From NCBI GenBank assembly GCA_029783825.1, contig JAREIK010000385.1:2896501-2960500 (forward strand): a DNA stretch of 64,000 bases. The letters are read 5' to 3'. Position 1 is the stretch's first letter, and every line of letters begins with the position of its first letter. The stretch comes from Sapria himalayana. Taxonomy: Eukaryota > Streptophyta > Magnoliopsida > Malpighiales > Rafflesiaceae. Both the position numbers and the translations under genes were made by a program. A model generated the notes under the pieces. That model had not been told where the DNA came from and searched no databases. It worked only from the letters and a program-made list of their open reading frames with translations. Positions 48,801 to 63,800 of the stretch are shown one piece after another.

Positions 48801-51800
48801 AATTTAATCACTTAAACGCTTCATTTTAGTTTCATCTGTCAATATAGGTGCTATCCTAAAAATCATCTCCCACAATTATGTTCAGATAACATAATGAGTC
48901 ATCTTATCCTGATTAACCAGGTTGCATCTTACTAGCTGAATATTTTACACGTATCATAATAACTAAATATAGTTGATACACTCGTGGTAATCCCCACATC
49001 AGGGATCCTGCACGAATCGAGGATAAGGGAAGGAGTGAGGAGAAAAAAAAAAGAAAAATTAACTTTTTATATTAACCAAAAAATCAAAATACAATCACAT
49101 GTATATGATTTGGGACCGCCCATATGTCGAGTACTCCAAGATAAAATAATTATAAAAAAATTAAAAAATAAAAATGCAAACTAAATTCAACATCAACATC
49201 AATAATATTGAGAATATATTTTTTTAATGATGATATATATTCCTTCATTCGCTTGGATGTCCTTGGATGTCCTTGGATGTTTATTTCAACTTATACTTAA
49301 GTTTCTACATGGTATCAAATTTATTATCCACTTGCAAATGCAAATCCTAGGGAAGGTTAACACCATGATTATTTACCCTCCGCACATGATCATTGTATTT
49401 TTCAAGCACAATTCACATTCTATTTTGGTGTTCTTGCATGCATTGTTCAAGCACACTCTACTAATATAAAAGTTTGTGTTGCTGCAACTACCAATCACAG
49501 TATCTCGTTACTTCTTTTCACGTGTTGTTGAGTGAGCGAGGGGCTTTCTCGCTTGTTCGTCAAGCATTTGTGTTGTTATTTTGTTGTCTAATGTCCCAAC
49601 ATGCTTAAGAATAGAGACTAGGAATTGGGTGTTCAGTGGGAGCTTGCTTTTAGAAAGAAGATAGGCCGGTCTAACAAAAACAATGCCCTATGGGTTCTCC
49701 ACTCCAATTACTAAGTAGTGCTATTATATTCTCTAGGGGGAATCCACCAAGAGGTTCTTTCTCTTATGTGATTCTGCTCTCCTGCTTTGCTATGTGTTTT
49801 CTAGTTTTGAGTGTTCAACTATTATTTTTGAAGACAATTATTTTGTTTTTGCCTAGTTCATTATGAAATTAATGAACTATTACTTGTTGCTTGACTTGTG
49901 GTAATATATTTATTTTCAATTCATACATATGATTAATGTTGATATATGATTTTGATTTGTATTTTATTATATCATTATATTATTTTTTATTATTGTTATT
50001 ATATTATTTCACTAAAAATTATATTTTTGTATGATATTAAAATTTTTTTTTGAGTTGTCATTATTATTATCATTATCATTCAAATCAAAGTTTAAAAAGC
50101 ATTTTCAGATACGCTTTAAAGCACGCCTCAACGTGAAGCGTTCTAGAAAAGTTGAATTATTGATAATTTCATATCTTGCCTTGATATACTTGGGCTTGAA
50201 TTCGTGTGACAATTATGACAGGTCTAATGTTTGAAGTTTAATTTTGTGCTTTCCATTACTTTGATAAAAATTCTTGGTGTTTGTTGTTTACTTGGAACAA
50301 GTAAATGATACTAAATTTGTTTTTAGTGTACATTAAAATCTTATGTAAAATAAATAGAGTCCTCATTTTGCCAAATCATGCCCATCAGGTGTACCTTTTT
50401 TTTTTTGTGGATTTTGGGAGAATTTTGTGTCTCGCATGTCTTGAGCCTTTTAAAAATTATGTATATTTTTGTTCTTTGATATTATTTTTCGGATGATTAA
50501 TTTATTGAACATTATATTTTTTATTAGATAAATGGTACCAAATATAAACATAATTATTAATTATCAATTATATCAAATATGTAATTAAATCAATATAGTT
50601 CTTGTAACTTAGCTTTAACAATTATGATATTATTTTACTCCCTAATGTTATCTTCTCATATTGACTTCACTTAATATAAGAACTTAATGAATGCTGCTTA
50701 TTTACTTTTATTTTATGAAAATTCATCAAACTCAAGATTATTCATATTTTATTTTTTTGTCAACTTACAGAGGCAGAGAGATATGATTTTTTTTTTGTAT
50801 ATCATTCTGATGTATATATTTATGAAATATTTATGAATTTCTTTTTTATGATAATTATTAAATTTATGAATTATTTTTCTTGGATAGTTGAATTGTAGAA
50901 TATTGCATTTTTTATCAGACAAAGAATATAAAATATAAATAAATTATTAAATTGCTAATTATTTCATATATAAAATTAAATGAATATGGGCATAGCAACT
51001 TAGACTTACCAATAAAGAGATTGACTAAGTTATCCAATCTCAAGTTCATCAACAAAAAGAGTAGTATTGTAAACACAAATTAGATATTGGCTAGCTAGGG
51101 AGATAATTTGTATTTTGTTTTTTTAAATATATGTTTTACTTTTTAATGAAAATTCTTCATATGATAATTCATTGCACTTGAGATATATTTATTTTTTTAT
51201 TTTAGGTGTTAAATTACTAATTATTTCATATATAGAATTAAATATATATAGTTATGGTAACCTAGCTTTAACAATTAGGATATGATTTTACTACCTAACA
51301 TTAAGTTTTTTAATTACCTTCACCTTCACTTGGCACCAAAACTTGAATGCATGTTTGCTCTTAGTTTTATTAGAGTTAATTTTATTTATATTTTATTGTA
51401 AATATTCATATGATAAATATTTACTCAAAAATAAATATTCATGTTATAAATATTCATAATTTTAAATATATTTGTTCTCCCTCGCCCTCACCGTATGACC
51501 TCACTATATAAATATTCATCTTAGCTAATGGGAAATCTGAAATCTCTAAACTTATTGAACCCAATAATGTTAACTCGGATACACTTATTATTTCATATAT
51601 ATTGTGAATTCTCATGTCTCCTTTCGAATTGATTTATGCGAGATATTTTTTCAATTATCTTATCTTATTTTTTCTTCATCTAATATTATTTTATTTTATT
51701 AATTATCTTTTGGAAAGACTTATCTCATATGATAGTAAAATAATAATTATTTTTTTTATTATTCGGAAATATTTAAAATTCATGATCTTGATTAATATTC

Positions 51801-54800
51801 TTATTATTTATTTTAAATCTAATTATTTTTAATTATTAAGATAATACTAATATAATTTAAAAAGGTATGTTAATGTTTTTAATTGAGACATAAAAATTAG
51901 GAAAATATATGATAGTTTCTTATTCAACATGACAATAATATCAATAAAGACTATTTCAACCTCATTTAAACATGAGTACGAGACTTGAGAGGCTAACATA
52001 ATATTTACTATCTCAGTCTCGAATTGTTTAAGATCAGAAGTTAAATTTTCATTTTTGATAAAAAAAATTACATAATAAATATTCTCATCTTGATCTAGCA
52101 GTGTGAAACTCAATAGCTATTTGACTGTGTTGAAAAATTTAAATCATTATCAGAGAAATTCAAGGAAACTACTAGTGGTGTTCTTGCACGTGGTAACAGA
52201 AGGAAATACAGCACTTAATTGTTTGTCATAAAAGAAATAAAAAGTTGTTGTTCTTTTGTAGTCCTTTCTTCCTAAACACTTCCAACTAATGGATCTCACA
52301 ACAAATAGTGCCAAACTTAAGCTCAATTCATATTTGATTGATCTAAATAAGCACTAAATTTAATCTTAACTAAGCAATCAAAAAATCAATAGGTCAACTT
52401 GATTGGACCCATCCTAGTCTGTGTCAACAAAGAAATAGCACAAAATGTTGTGTCTTTAGGGTGCCTATAATAAAAAGAAGGCTTTCAAAAGTTTAATGAA
52501 CATGTACTTTTTTTAGCTAAAGTTGCTAAGGAGATCATTTCTTTCATAATGGTAGTTCTATTGTTATAAATGCTGCTAATTGTGGTGGTCTATGGTGGTG
52601 ATGCTTCACAAGGTAGCAACAATATCTAACATAGTTAGAGCTTTGACCATAAGCGACTATTACTAACTTTGATATATTTATAAATGCAAAAAAAAAAAAA
52701 AACAACTAAATATCATTCATTCATATGTGAAAATACTAAAAAAATAATATAAAATATGAAATAATATATATAAATACTAAAAATGAAAAATCAATTCAAG
52801 CACTTTTTTTTTTTTTTACCAATTCACACTCTAAGATCTCAGTATGATAAATAGCAGCTTGTTCTACACGGCGACCTAATTTAATTTGAACCCAATCTGA
52901 GACAACTCAATTTGGTAAAACTTTTACTTGACTGTGCGCCGAAAGATTACTAAGACATGTGCATTAGCTCGAGCTGATCAGTACAAGGTGTGGGTGCCAC
53001 ATGTTGTGGTGGTGGTGGTGGTATGATAAATGCTAAAAAAATATAACAAAGTATAATCAATGAGCCAATTGCTATATTTGTATCATTGATGAAATATTAA
53101 CGTATATATAGTGTAAGGAAATGTGTTAGAGCACTCTTGTTATATGTCATGGGCACACTTTTACATTAAGATGATGAGCACGCTAATTTTGACAGATTTG
53201 GGTTGGGATGGAGTTATTGAACACAAATTATGCCTCCAGCAATCTGTTGGGGCCCAAATGTGCTGTTTATGATTTGTTAATGTTTTGTTGCAGGATGGAC
53301 AAGACACTATTTGGCCCCACAATCCCCACTCGGGATGGAGTTATTCTGTCACGATTCCTTCGTGGATTATTCCACCCCTATCAAGAGATTTTAATCCTAG
53401 AGTGGTATAATTTTAATGATATTTTGTTATATTTGATCTCAACTGTTCAATGTGACCATTTCATAAAATTGTAAAATTGGTATTCGTGAGAAATTTCCTG
53501 CTGATCTACTTGCTAGTGGTGCCCTAGAGCCCATAAGATTTAGTTATGGAAAAATAAATATGAATACTAAGGTTGCATAATTCAAGAAATATAAAAAACA
53601 ATAGAAAATATAACAGCAGAATCATAAGATTAATGTATGTGTATTTTTATATCTATGATACATAGAGATGGGCATAAAATAAATGACTTTTTTTTCTTAC
53701 AAGCTGCACTCTGCTTTCACGAGTATGTACATATTTGTGGATATAATTATTGTATTTTATCAAATTTGACAAAAACATCGCCCTCAAATAAAACACATTT
53801 TTATATATTTAGAGAATGTGGCCTAGGTTTTGCTTGGTCTGGACTATGAATGAGTTGGGTATGTGCCATCTAAAAAGATTAGGTAGTTGCTAACCCAGTT
53901 TACCCATCTTGAATTTTCACTTCTAGTTACGAATGTGTTGATGTAAATGATGATATTGATTTTATAAATTGGGAAAATGAGTGTTAATTGATTGTTTCTA
54001 TCACATTTATAATAAAATAATTTTTTAATAATTTTTTGACGATAAAATTTTTTCAATAAAAATGTCCTTTGTTGATTTGAATAAAATTTTGAATAATTTT
54101 AAATAGCATATATATATATATATGTATGTATGTATTTATTTATTTATTGGAGAATAAAAGTACATTATAGAAAGTAGAAAATTGTAAGTAGCGAAAAAGA
54201 ACCAATGTCAAATTGGCTACGTAATATATAATATATGTGGTAAATAATGATTGGGGTACTCCACCAGCTGGGGAATCTCATGAAAGTGGAAGAACTAAAA
54301 ATAAAATGATGATTATAACATTTCACTTAAATTAGTGTACAAATAACTAGAATATTAAAGTTAGAGGAAAAATAAATAAATGGATATTTCATCAGGCTCT
54401 TCAAAAATATATCACTTAATTTGTAGTAAGAACATGATCCGTGTTAATGATTTTAATATGTATCTTTTCCATAAGAAAAATATAGTTAATCTTTATGTTC
54501 TTTATTTGATTGTTGAACATTAGATTTGAAACTATATGTATTGTCTGACTATCTTAATTGAAAATAATAGAGCAAAATATTGGTAATTTTATCTCTTCTT
54601 ATAAGCTAGTACACAAATATAATTTAAATATTTGTATAGTATAAGATACTCATGATCTCTAAATAAGCTCAAATTTTTAAGATTTTATCATATTTTTAAG
54701 TATGCAAATATATGTATCAAGTTCATGGTGAGTATGTCATGAATAATCTAATAAATAATTTATTATATTAATTGTATAAGTTATATTTGATTTGATAATA

Positions 54801-57800
54801 GTCAGATAATTCATATATTATATATAATTTATGTAACAAGATCTTATATCAATTAAAAAGTGTATATGTCACTCAATTGGAGTATTTTCTGGAATTAGAC
54901 TCGAAAGGTCAAAATTTTGTGCAGAGGCAACAAATGGGTGGTGTGCTGACATGGCTTTGAAAGAGGGTAGCCCGAGTTTGTTTTAGGCCAACTTGGGTCA
55001 AGTCTAGGCTAGTTTTCTTTGATCATCAGGACCAAAATAGCCTACATGGGATGATGTGCTTGGATGACACATTTTTTGTGGCATGCAGGCAGGAAATTTT
55101 GGCCCGGCATGATCTAATCTATGTTATGGCCTTGTCCATGCATATTTGAGGCATGTTTTCAGCCTTGTTTGTCAAAGCTATCTAACTTGTTTGTCACCTC
55201 TACCTCTGAGTGAATATGCAAAATATTTCTTTTTTTGCGAGATAACAATAGTTTTATTGTCATAATTCATCTTAATTCTAAGTTAATATCTAAGTCACTA
55301 AAGTTCTTTTGTTTGAAAGTATGCATAAAGATTATCAGCTAGTTGAATAATTCTCAATTCGTCATATTTCATAATAAGGATATCATTTACATATATAATT
55401 AATAAAATAAGTTTATCATATAAATTTCTATAATAAAATAATAAATAATGTATTACATATTTGTGTACAATATAAAAAAAATATGAGTACGATAAATTCA
55501 TTTAATATAATTTTTTTAAGAGAGAAATCAGAAGATTATTGTTTGAAGACTTGGCTATAAAATTTCTCTGGAAACTCTGCTTTATTTTAAATTGATTGAA
55601 TACATTTTTTTCTCTTTGTAGAATAATGATGAGTAATTAAAATCTAGAGTAAATTTTTTTTGTCGTTGTTGGCACATACAACGATTTAAGAGAAAATTTA
55701 TTATAATGTGATTCAATAAGTTTAGAAGTGATAGAAAGATCATATTTTATCCTAATTGAGGAAAACATTTAGATCTAAGTATGGAACCTATGAATTATTG
55801 CCTAGTCTATACTTTTTAATGAATGAGTAATACTAACAATAAGTAATATTCGTACTTACTAGTATTGTATGTCTGTGATTATATAAATATTAACACACTA
55901 AATTTTATTATAATTCCAAATTTAAAAATATCTGAGTGAGAATAATACTAAGATGGTTGATAATGTAGAAAGTTTTTGTATTATAAGCATGTATTGGATA
56001 GAGGTGTCAAATGGTTTTTTGGAGGGCAGGCTCGGCACGGGCTTGTGGCCTAAAATCTGCTTGAGTTCGCGCTGTCGTCGTCCATCAGGTGACGCCACGT
56101 TGTCCCCTTTTCGAGCATCTCTCTATGCATGGTTATCCGTGTCGTGCCTTGTGCCAGGATCCCGTGCAGTGCTTGGCATGACACACAGGTCGAAAACTCT
56201 CGACATGGCACAAAATGATTTGTGCAAAAGGCGCGCCCGGCACGAGCCTGGGCATGCTACTGTAGCGTGCCGTGTTTGGCCAAGCATCCTTGAAATGGGC
56301 CAGGCTTTGGGACGGGCCGGGGTCGCCCTCCCAGTTTGACACAGGTGATTGGATGTGATGTCTTGATGCGATGCAAGTCCATTCGTCCAATAGTAGTAAA
56401 TATCAAGTTTGAGACTCATCATACAGTTTTTATGATTCTCATATGTAAAATTATCGAGATAATAACTTCTCTCAGGTTCTGTGCTAGGTGAGCATTCTGC
56501 ATTGAGTACAACCTCCTATGATCTCTACTATTATTATATGTCTCAGAAATATATCTAGCAGTTGGCATTTTTAATAATTTTCTTTGGTATGACCACTCTT
56601 TATATAATCATCATATTGTACTGAAGATATACCACCTCTTCATTTACCTCGATTGGTATTTACCATGCCTCCTTGGTAAGTAATTTTTCTTCGAGGTCTC
56701 AAAAAGCACAACTAACTAAAAAATAGTTGCTCACAACACACATACCATATAAAATAGTCTAAAATGGGTCAAAATAAGGACGTGTATTTTTACATATAAT
56801 ACTAGGTTGGGGGGAGTGGGGGTAAGAAAATTTTATGTGTACTGTTTGAACGTGACAAATTGGTAATATGGGGTGCTTCCTTCTTGCGCACAATCGGAAC
56901 CTTTGGTAAGCTGCAGCTCATCCTATCAGAAAAAGTGTTGCAATCATGCATCATCATGTCTGTCACCCTAGGCAAGCCTAAGGCATGCCTTTTACAATTA
57001 TGTCGGACTCTTAAGTTATCGACAGATAAGCCAACGGTAATATTATAGGCAATATTTCTTTTTTCAATATTTGTTTTTTCATGTTAATTGAATTTTGTAA
57101 TAAACAAAGATAGGCTATCAGAAATTATTAATTATAATGATATTCAATTTTGATTCTTTATTTTTTTTACATATTTTATTTATTTTTAGCTATCCAGTTA
57201 TTTTTCTTTCTTTGAGTGATATTTTTTGATAATTCAACTAAATTTCATTTTTGTTTTTACTAATGTTTGTTTCTAGAATTAGAATATTTTGAAAAAGAAT
57301 TTTTTTAGGGATTGAGCATCGTAGATTGTATATTTTTGCTTTATAGTAAGATATCTTACTAGATATTTAAATGTTGAGCATCTATATTTTGTTTGATTCA
57401 CAGGGATACAAGATGCACTTACCAAGGCATCATGAATTTGTTCTTATTTACCGAGCCACTATGTTGTTAGGTTGGTGGCCTTATTTGCTTCGACTCCTGG
57501 GCTCTAAGGCTCATACTAATATTAGCCTTGAGATAAAAAAAATTTCTTGTTCAGTCTTGATTTGATTATAGTGCTAGGATATCTCTATACTAGAGTGTGA
57601 TGCATATTAATTTAAAATATATATGCTAGAGTTTTATATCTTACCTATTAGATGCGTGTGAGTATTAACACATTCAATTTCATACACTCAAATGCAAGTG
57701 AGCTTTGTGAGATGAGAATTGAGAGATAGGTTGATAGTTTATTATATTTATTGATGATTTTATATCTTTTATTTGATTAGTTTTTTTTAATCTTAGATCA

Positions 57801-60800
57801 AAAATATTTATGCTCTTTAGTTATTTCATAAAAATATAAAAAATTAGTTTAAAAATAACAAAAAATTAGGAGTGATCATGTGTTACTATCGATCTATATT
57901 TGTTGAACAACTTTAACAAATTTTGTACTGAACATGATATCACATGCAAGGTTTTTGTGCTAACACATCCCCAAATAATGAGATTACAGAAAGGTGGAGT
58001 TGATTTTTCACTGAGACTCCTTGGATATTTCTCATTTCTAGGAGTATTTCGAAGCATTTTGGAGAGATGTAGTATCTACTGTAAATTATCTCATCAATCA
58101 GATATTTTTTTTAAATAGCAACTACATTTATAATGAGGATCATTCAACTTATCTCTTAGAAATCTTTGGGCACACATGCTTTATTTAGGATCTCTTCCCA
58201 GATTCATTACTTTAATACTTAAAAGGATACAAATATTATTTACCAAACTCCAATAGGGTATTAGTTACTATAAATTGTTATATTTTTTGAGCATGACTCA
58301 TTTTATAATCAGTCAAGAGAGATAGTCACTCATTTGTTATGTTTGAACTTTTTGATTTGCATGATGCTGACTATGAAGCCTTCATATGTACTTATAAATA
58401 TAAATTATGTTAATTCTAAATAGAGTCTGGTTTTCTAGGAGAATAAATTCTCTCAGAGTCCAAATAATTTGGTATTTTATGACTCTACTATAATTTTTGC
58501 TCGAGATGAGTCATGTATCGCAGCTTGTTTAGAGAAATGGCTTGAGATGAGACAACCAATTCATTTAATTTTGATATTCTAATTGTTTTTTGGAAGAAAT
58601 AGTAAAGTTATACTCAATATCTATTTCACATGTTTTTATCATATTTATATTTTTTTATTTTTGTCATTATTTCTTTTTATAATACTTGGATATTTAGGAC
58701 TCCTTTTAAGATATTATTTCATATATGATTGTCTCAAGTTATGATGGAAGATTTAGATATGTTCCATGCCAATGAAACATGAGAATTGCTACTTTGACTC
58801 TTGAGAAAGTTTGTTGTTAGTTGTATGTGAGTATTCATTATGATGATCAATCCAATTGAGAAGATAGATAGTTTTATGGTGAAACTAGCTATGAGTGTGA
58901 TCTCTATCTAGATTCTTATAACACTATTAGAATCTTTTTTTTTTTTTGATTGAGAATATATTAGTAAGATGTGAAGAATATTTTTTTTATGATAAACTTA
59001 AGGAGGTGATACATGTAGAACAGCTACATGAGTTTTGAGCATCACAATTATTTTTTGATAGATATCATATGGTTTGATGCGATCACACCTAGCATCTTGT
59101 TCATGAGATTTTCATAGACAATCATTGCTTTAGGTCTTGACAAGTATCTTTATAGATTTTTTTTTATTTTTTGGAGGAGCTTCGACCGCATGTTGAATTT
59201 ACTTATTGTGTATGCGAATGATATTATTACTGGGATATAAGTGAGAGACTCGGATATTTTTTTTGGGATATAAGTGACTTCCTCTATGAGAGTGATTGTG
59301 TTAGCACAAGGGAGGCATGTGACTGATATTGTCATAAGAGTTGAACTTTTGAGTTGTCTTAGTTGATATTTTGAGTGATTAAATATTTTTTTTTAATTTG
59401 ATATGATTTTTTCAGTTAATTTTTTTATCGATATGAAAATCATATGGAATATTAATTATATGATGATCATCATATCAGACATAACTTACAAAAACAATAT
59501 AATTAGTTATTTTCTACATTATTCATTGTATGTTCATCTATGCGTAGTTTCTTTGCATGATGAGATATATGAAAAAATCTCATTTCCTTTAGGTATCACA
59601 CACGCACTTGCTTTTAGCTAGCTATTTGTGTTCTAATTATGCACAAAACTCATACTAAGAGCAGATCGATTATATATTTGTGTTCTAATTATGCACTTGC
59701 TGGTCATCTATCTAATACTTTGGATTAATCACATACTCGAGTAACTTAGATATTTATTTTTTTTCTCACTTAAAAAATTAATGATGAGATTATTATTATA
59801 ACATATGCTTTTATAATAGATCATCCAACATGCTACAAATATTTTTTCTAAGTTTGATAATTCAGATGTTTATTCACTAGTTTGAGTTGGTATATTATAG
59901 TTTTTTTTATTTTTCTCTTTGTTACATTTTTGTATGACCCCATCAATTAATTTAGTCGCTTAGCTTTGAATAGGTTGGTTGCATGGTGAATAATCTTATC
60001 TTGATTAATCTATTTGTATAGTAATAATTGCATAATAATTTTGTCTACTTTAAACATCCTAGGATGTAGTGTCTTGTAGATAAATAATGTATCAACTATA
60101 CATGAAGGTCTTCCCTCACTGTGATCTTGAGGAGAATGTATGGGGCAATTGTTTGAGATAATGAACACAAACAAATTTAGTTTGTAGTTTATAAAAAGTA
60201 TTGTATGACTTGAAATAGTCACGAAGGGATTAGGTTTTGAGATTTTTAATTTTTCATAGGTAATCACTCATTTTGAACTACACTATTGTGTTATAAATAG
60301 TCACATCTTTTGGCTTATACAAGTGTGTTACAAATAGTCATTGAGAGATTATTTTTGGGCAAAGATTCACGGATATGGTAGTGGCATGGAGTGTCCATGT
60401 ATCGGATACACGAATACATATTGGACACGTGCGGATGTGTCCGATATGCCACGTGGTGTATCGTTGATCAAATAGTAAGTCAAAGTTATGGATGCGTGTT
60501 GGACATGGGGCGCGATTTTGATTTCTTAAGCCTGGTGTGAATTCGATTCTGTGGGGCGGGGGGGTTTCAATGAAATAAAATAAAAATTTTTTATTTTATA
60601 ATATAAATAAACATTTATTATAGAATAAGATAATTATAAAATATTATTTAATAAAATAAAATACCTAATATTTATCAAGATAATTATAAATTTTATTTTA
60701 TTTTTAAGAATAATATTTATAAATATAATTATTTTTATTTTATTTTTTAATGCCGGCGTCCTAGTCGTATCCGTATCCTAATTTTTTAAAATTTACCTTG

Positions 60801-63800
60801 TCTCCGTATCCCTCCGTATCGTATTCCCGTATCTATATCTGTGTCTGTGCTTCTTAGTTTTTGGGATTTTAGATTTTTACATATAGCTACTTATTTTGGC
60901 TTACACTATTATGTTATAGCATTTTTTTTATATTTTTTAATGTTTTGATGATGAGTTGATTTTGCTTGTCATGGAGGAGATGTGTCATTGATATTTTTAT
61001 AGAAGTTGATCTTTTGTATTGTGTTTTACTGAATATTATGATTTATCAAGATATTTATTTCTTATTAGATGCTACTATTCTAATTGAATTTTCTGGGTAT
61101 AAGAGAATTAAATGTAATATTAATTATATGACTATTACGAGATCAGACATTGACTATGTAATTAAAATAATTAGTTATTTTTTAGATTCTCTATTATAAG
61201 TTTATCAATGTGCACATTTTTGCATATCGAGATCTACAAAAAATATTTTTAGCTTGAGATTTTTTTTAGTGATCACATGCACATATAATTGGATGATTAT
61301 TCATATTCAAAGTATTAAAACATGTTTTTTAGGCACGCCTTAAAGTGCTCCTAACGGCTAGGTGTTCTGACAAAGCCTCAAAGCTTTTAAAAAAAAGCGT
61401 GGAGCTTTGTCGGAGCTCCTTCGTGGAGCGGGGGAGAAAGGTGAGGGCAAGGGGCGAGTGAGAGTAAAATTTTAAATTTTTAATGATAAAATTTTAATTA
61501 ATTTGTAATGAAAAGAAATTTACATTTTTAATTTGATAATAATAAAATTATTTTAAATTTATTAAAATTTAATATATTATAAAATATTTATTAATTATAT
61601 TTATAGTCACAAAAAGCTTACGTCTGACCTCATAAATATGAAAATATCTCGCGTAATGCTTTTGACTTTCAAAATATTATTCTTATTTGAACTAGGCATC
61701 AATTTGTACTATAGTATAATCACTATAAGCTTTTATATATTTTTTGAAAAATAATTTTAATGCATGAAAATTAAGAAACACGTCTATTTTGAAATGTTGA
61801 ATAAAGGCAGAATTCAGCGCGATGCATTACTTATTTTCTTCTTTGATTATTCTCTACTATAATATTTAGATAACGAGACATAATCACAAATTTGGTATTT
61901 TATGGGCAAATAAAATACAAAGGCGTATTGTTTTTTTATCATGGAGAAGATCTATGATGAGATTGTTACTATATATATATATATTATGTTCTTATATTAT
62001 TTATAATAAAGTTAGATGTTCTTGATGTGTGCACACCAAATTGAAGGGGTTTGTAAATGAGGAGTTAATGAGAATTAATATATTTTCTTATGAGGAATAT
62101 TTATTTTTTATTTATTATATTCTGTATTATTTTGGTACCGAGGATAATTACAGAAATTATATATAATTATTTCATTGTCTATGCCCTAATATATTATAAA
62201 TTTTACAAATTCATTAGTCAAAATCTTATCTTTTAGTTTTATATTCATCCATTAATTATTAGATCGTATAAAGTTTTTCATTCCTATAACATATAACACA
62301 AATATTTATTGAATAATAATATAAATAAGATTTATTTGTAATAAGGATATAAAAAATATCATTATTAGATAATTTTGGATTAAAATAAGATAAGACGAGT
62401 GGGTTGCTTCAATATATTAAATATTTAATCAAAAGACATAAGTTGTAATTTTATCATTTTTAAATCATTAAATATTTGATATTTATCTATATTGGATGAA
62501 ATTACATTAATAAAGAAAAAAAAATAATATATAAATTCTCAATGCATTTAAATTTATTATTAAAAAAATTACAAAAATAAATCAATTATCGACAATTAAC
62601 ATTAATAAATTAATAAGAATATCTTCTAATCAATATGAATTATATATTATAAATAGTTATATATCATGTGATATATAATATGTTTTTTTTTAATATTAAA
62701 TAAATGAATGTGTTATTTATTTTATTGATCTTTAGTGAAATATAGATTAAATAACTATATAAATTTAAAAATGAGCTTATAATTTTTTTTTTAGTTTTAT
62801 ATTTGTTCATTATGTTTAATCTTTCCTATTGCATACATTCATAATTTTTTTTTGGTTTTAATTGTTTTTTACAAATAAACTTTTGATATTTATTATAATA
62901 AGTATAAATTATGTATTGTTAAAGATTAACCATTATTATGAGTTTTTCTTTTAAGAATTATTACATTTCTTCTAGTCCTAGTAAGAAAATAAAATGTAAA
63001 TTAATTATAATGATTAAAACTATAAGTCAATAATAAAATGCACACCTCAATTAGGTAACACAACAATTTAACAAATTCAAATATGTAAAAATAATGTAAA
63101 ATATAAAATTTATCAATTAGAATTATAATCATTCAAGAAAATAATAAGAGAGAATCCAATAATATTAAAAACAAAAATAAATTAAACATAACATCAAAAC
63201 GCATAATAATAAATATTCTCGAATACAATAATATATCACCTCATCAGTTTGCACACTTATTTTTGTTCAAGTTGCACAGTGCGTGGCCTTATCTTGATTG
63301 TATTGCCCATATGCTAGCATCTGAGTGATACTATTGTTTCAGTAAATTATACAATAAAGATTGTATCGATGTTGTTAAATCTCGAATCTTAATTTATATC
63401 TGGCAAGAAATAATAATTATTTATATGTGAAAGCTCATGTGCTGAGTGCTTCTGTCAGAATGAATAAAAATTCATAATAAAATTCAACAAATCTCAATAA
63501 TTATTATTTTGACTCTTATATTATGTAAGAATTTAACATGCTAAAAATTAATGATTAATATATATTTAATTTCATTAAAATAGATAAATAAAATGAGTAC
63601 CTAAGTAATTAAAAATATCTTTTGAGAATTTCTTTTTTTAACGAGAGCCCACATCTAGCTAATAGATTAAATATAATAATAACTAAGCAAATAAAATATA
63701 TAATAAATTAAAATTAATAAGCATCATGTGACAATGTATAATACAAAAAAAAAAACATGAGAATAAGAAAAAATATTACAAAAAAAAGGAAAATTATATT

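Noticed and set aside
53208..53474. An 88-codon plus-strand frame over PX-gene exon 2
   Set aside because: Wrong phase: shifting the frame gives [18 protein letters not shown], bounded by good splice sites.
56860..57048. A 62-codon frame in a less AT-rich patch
   Set aside because: Checked as a possible PX-gene exon: neither frame nor splice sites match the family, and exon 3 was found at 63937.
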